From Endothia cerciana (lineage: Eukaryota; Ascomycota; Sordariomycetes; Diaporthales; Cryphonectriaceae), in assembly GCA_026119935.1 (NCBI GenBank), contig JALRMH010000060.1, forward strand, positions 62,001 to 126,000: DNA of 64,000 nucleotides, given 5' to 3'. Below are positions 61,646 through 64,000 of the stretch, piece by piece (the first letter of the stretch is position 1; each line of letters opens with the position of its first letter). The notes beneath the pieces were generated by a model. That model was not told the DNA's origin. It worked only from the letters and a program-made list of their open reading frames with translations, and did no database searches. A program made the translations under genes and the position numbers.

Positions 61646-64000
61646 CTTCGTCGTCCATTTCTACCCGGACCAGGCTCGAGTAAATAAACGAATGCCAGAG
61701 GCCTGAGGCCAGTTAACTCGCTGCCTCGGACTGCCTCGCCTCCAAATTTCTGCCGTACCTGGTGGGACCTGACGGACAAGGCCTTCAGGGTAAAGGATGA
61801 CAGGACGTCGACAAAATGGGCGAATAGTTTTCGGTAGAGATAGCCTCGTCAGGAGGACATACCCTTGCACCCGAGGCCCAGATATGCCTGACTCAGGGGC
61901 TGTGGGCGCTGTGAGTGGTTGTGGTGGGATGGGCAGGCAACTGGCCGGTGTGGTCGCAGGAAATTTGCTACCACCCTATGTCATCGAGCTCGGTGTGTGG
62001 GTGCGGATGGCAATGAGGATTCTGGTACTCGGTGGCACGCGATCTCCGTATAGGCCATGCAGAATAACGTATACCGCAGACCTGGCTCCTTCGCAAAACA
62101 GCCCAGAGAATAGACACTAGTTAAGCCAGGTCATAGAGAGCTTGACTGCATATCAGTGATCCTTTGGGGGTGGAGCAGTGCGCGGATCTTGGCAAGCCTC
62201 GTAGGGCTGAGGGTGAGCCCATGAGTAACGTGCAGATCGACCGTATAAGCCCGCGTCTCTCAGCACTAGCAGAAGCGGCCACGGCAACGTGCGCCCTTGG
62301 AATGTCTCCCACCCTCCCCCCCCCCTTCTGCCGACCACGTCCTATTGATCGCTGAAGACGGCAACGGCCTGTGACGAATATGCAAGTTCGATATGGACTA
62401 CTTGGAGTATTCCGCCCCCTCGCACCCCCTTGGTGCCTGAGAGACATCGGCACTGACTGAGATGCGACCAGCATCCAGACCGCGCTTGGGGACCAGAGAC
62501 GAGGGAAATGACCCTAAAAGATGACCGCACAAGGACTTCGGAAGCAAGCGAGGTTGGCAACGCTCGGATTGAGCGGCCAAACCACCATCACCGGGGGTGT
62601 CGGTGCGCCAAGGAATGAGGGGTTCGAAACCGCGGGAACGGGAATGATGGACCAGTCGCGTCGCCCCGTCCGGGGCCAAGGGAAGCGGGCTTGACGAGAT
62701 GCCGTTCAGCAATGTCACTTGAACCGCAGCGGTAGTACATGTCAAGGGCGACGCGAGAGCAGCAAGTTCCTATGGCCCAGGGTGGCCAGATCTCGAATGG
62801 ACAGGGCACCAGCCACGACAGTGTGCCGTGTCTCGGAGCGTCCTATGTCGTAAAGAGAGGTACACGCGGTCGGTAGGCGCCAGAGGCGAGAAGTCAGCGT
62901 CGCAGATGGCGAAAAGTACAGCGGCCGAGGATGCAATGCAGGATCGCATTGGCAAGAAGGGGGCCTTGTCGGGTCTCTTCACAGGTCCGGATTTGGAACT
63001 CTGAGCCGCTTTTCGTCGCAGTGGAGGATGGACGGGCCATCCGCAATTGTGCCGTGCGGATAAGAAGCGCATATTCTCATCGTGTCTTGCCAGGGAGGAG
63101 GCTCTTCCAGCTGCGCCATTGGAGGGGGCGTGGTTGGCGTGATTATGCCTTGCAGGTGTGGATCACACTTCCTGATCACCGGCTCAGCCCTAAGATACCA
63201 TAGATGCATGTCCTAGACTCGATGCGGTGGTCGTGTGAGCGTCTTGGTGGAACTTGGGGGCCAACTCATGTTCAGGAGGACGATGCAACATTCTTGGAAG
63301 GGCGTTACCCAACAGGGCGCCTTAGTATTGCACGGAGTGACGTTGGAAAGCAGCGTGGCTAGTGCGTGTGGCTGAAAGCCTCAGTGGCTTGTGGATGTGA
63401 CTGCTATTATGCAGATCCCCGCCCAATTCAGCTGGTTGAATGCTAGTACCAAGTTTTTCCTTGCAGCGACCACACAGCAGTATATCTATCTGGTTTGGCA
63501 TCTTACGACACTACCACCTCTCAAACGATGACTAGGCGCACTGCAGTCCTCACCCCTCCCTCCTCTTTGGTCTTAGCAGGTACTTGGGCACGGGCGTGCG
63601 GACAACGCATGTAATTTCGGAATGAGCGTCGCCTCTGGATAACCCACCAACCTGCATTAGAGGATACCCACTGTCGCAAGTATCTCCTCTCTCTCTTGGA
63701 TATATCTCTCCCGAATGGGGACCGGACCGGATCGGCGGTAGTCAGCAGGCGTGTGTGGAGCAGAATACGCTCCGTTCCATCATCCTGAGGGCAGTACTAT
63801 GTCCTCTGTCGGCCTGCACATATTTTGACCGCAACACTTTTCTTTATGCGCGGAGGGGGAAGAGATCGCTAAATGAGCAATGCCCGGCTTCAGCCCGACA
63901 TTTCGAGGGCTGGCTTGAGGCAGTCCCCCGCCCCTCCCCCCCATATACAACCGTGGCGAAACCCAATGCGGCATGCGGATGATTGCAGTCTCCTCCAGAA
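61646..64000. other. Right edge, no gene recognised
   Basis: 2.35 kb with frames of at most about 115 codons and no family resemblance. Contains C10 (62316-62325) and promoter sequence for the NmrA-like gene. A gene could begin beyond the window. Confidence 0.4.

Overview
The window reads as nuclear DNA of a filamentous ascomycete (Pezizomycotina, most likely a Sordariomycete; class is an inference). Genes are monocistronic on both strands. They carry short introns (56-104 bp) with fungal branch sites (CTAAC/CTGAC) and are separated by long non-coding stretches rich in microsatellites and poly-G/C runs. Coding families include TOM6, a TinA/Msd1-type spindle-pole protein, a TPR/F-box protein, an ADGF-type adenosine deaminase and a fungal cytochrome P450. 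No rRNA, tRNA, CRISPR array, prokaryotic operon or intact transposon was recognised.

Left part (1-9.8 kb): a candidate small secreted cysteine-rich protein (537-946). Next comes a head-to-head pair of intronless bacterial-type genes, acetolactate decarboxylase (1812-2537, -) and catabolic acetolactate synthase (3027-4718, +). They share a 489-bp intergenic region and together would turn pyruvate into acetoin. Then a four-exon gene of unknown function (6309-8851) and a broken alpha/beta-hydrolase remnant (9210-9744, -).

Middle-left (9.8-24.7 kb): a spliced, secreted GH16 glucanase (15506-16504). Its TGA stop is followed in the same frame by 160 open codons that look like a Ser/Thr-rich, GPI-type tail. 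It is followed by a convergent five-exon P450 (17866-19816, -), a conserved fungal gene (21330-22213, -) divergent from TOM6 (22523-22800), and a zinc alcohol dehydrogenase (23569-24639, -).

Centre (24.6-43.4 kb): about 19 kb with one convincing gene, a small conserved Cys/His protein (36145-36396). The rest is microsatellites, homopolymer runs and one strong palindrome.

Right part (43.4-64 kb): TPR/F-box protein (43414-45652), TinA/Msd1-like protein (46698-49693, -), intronless GH78 alpha-L-rhamnosidase (51342-54161), ADGF-type adenosine deaminase (55442-57409) and an NmrA-like reductase (60438-61645, -).

The observations most worth follow-up are the acetoin gene pair and the GH16 stop codon with its preserved downstream tail. 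Splice sites were placed by eye from frame continuity, consensus sites and family conservation; no search or alignment was run.
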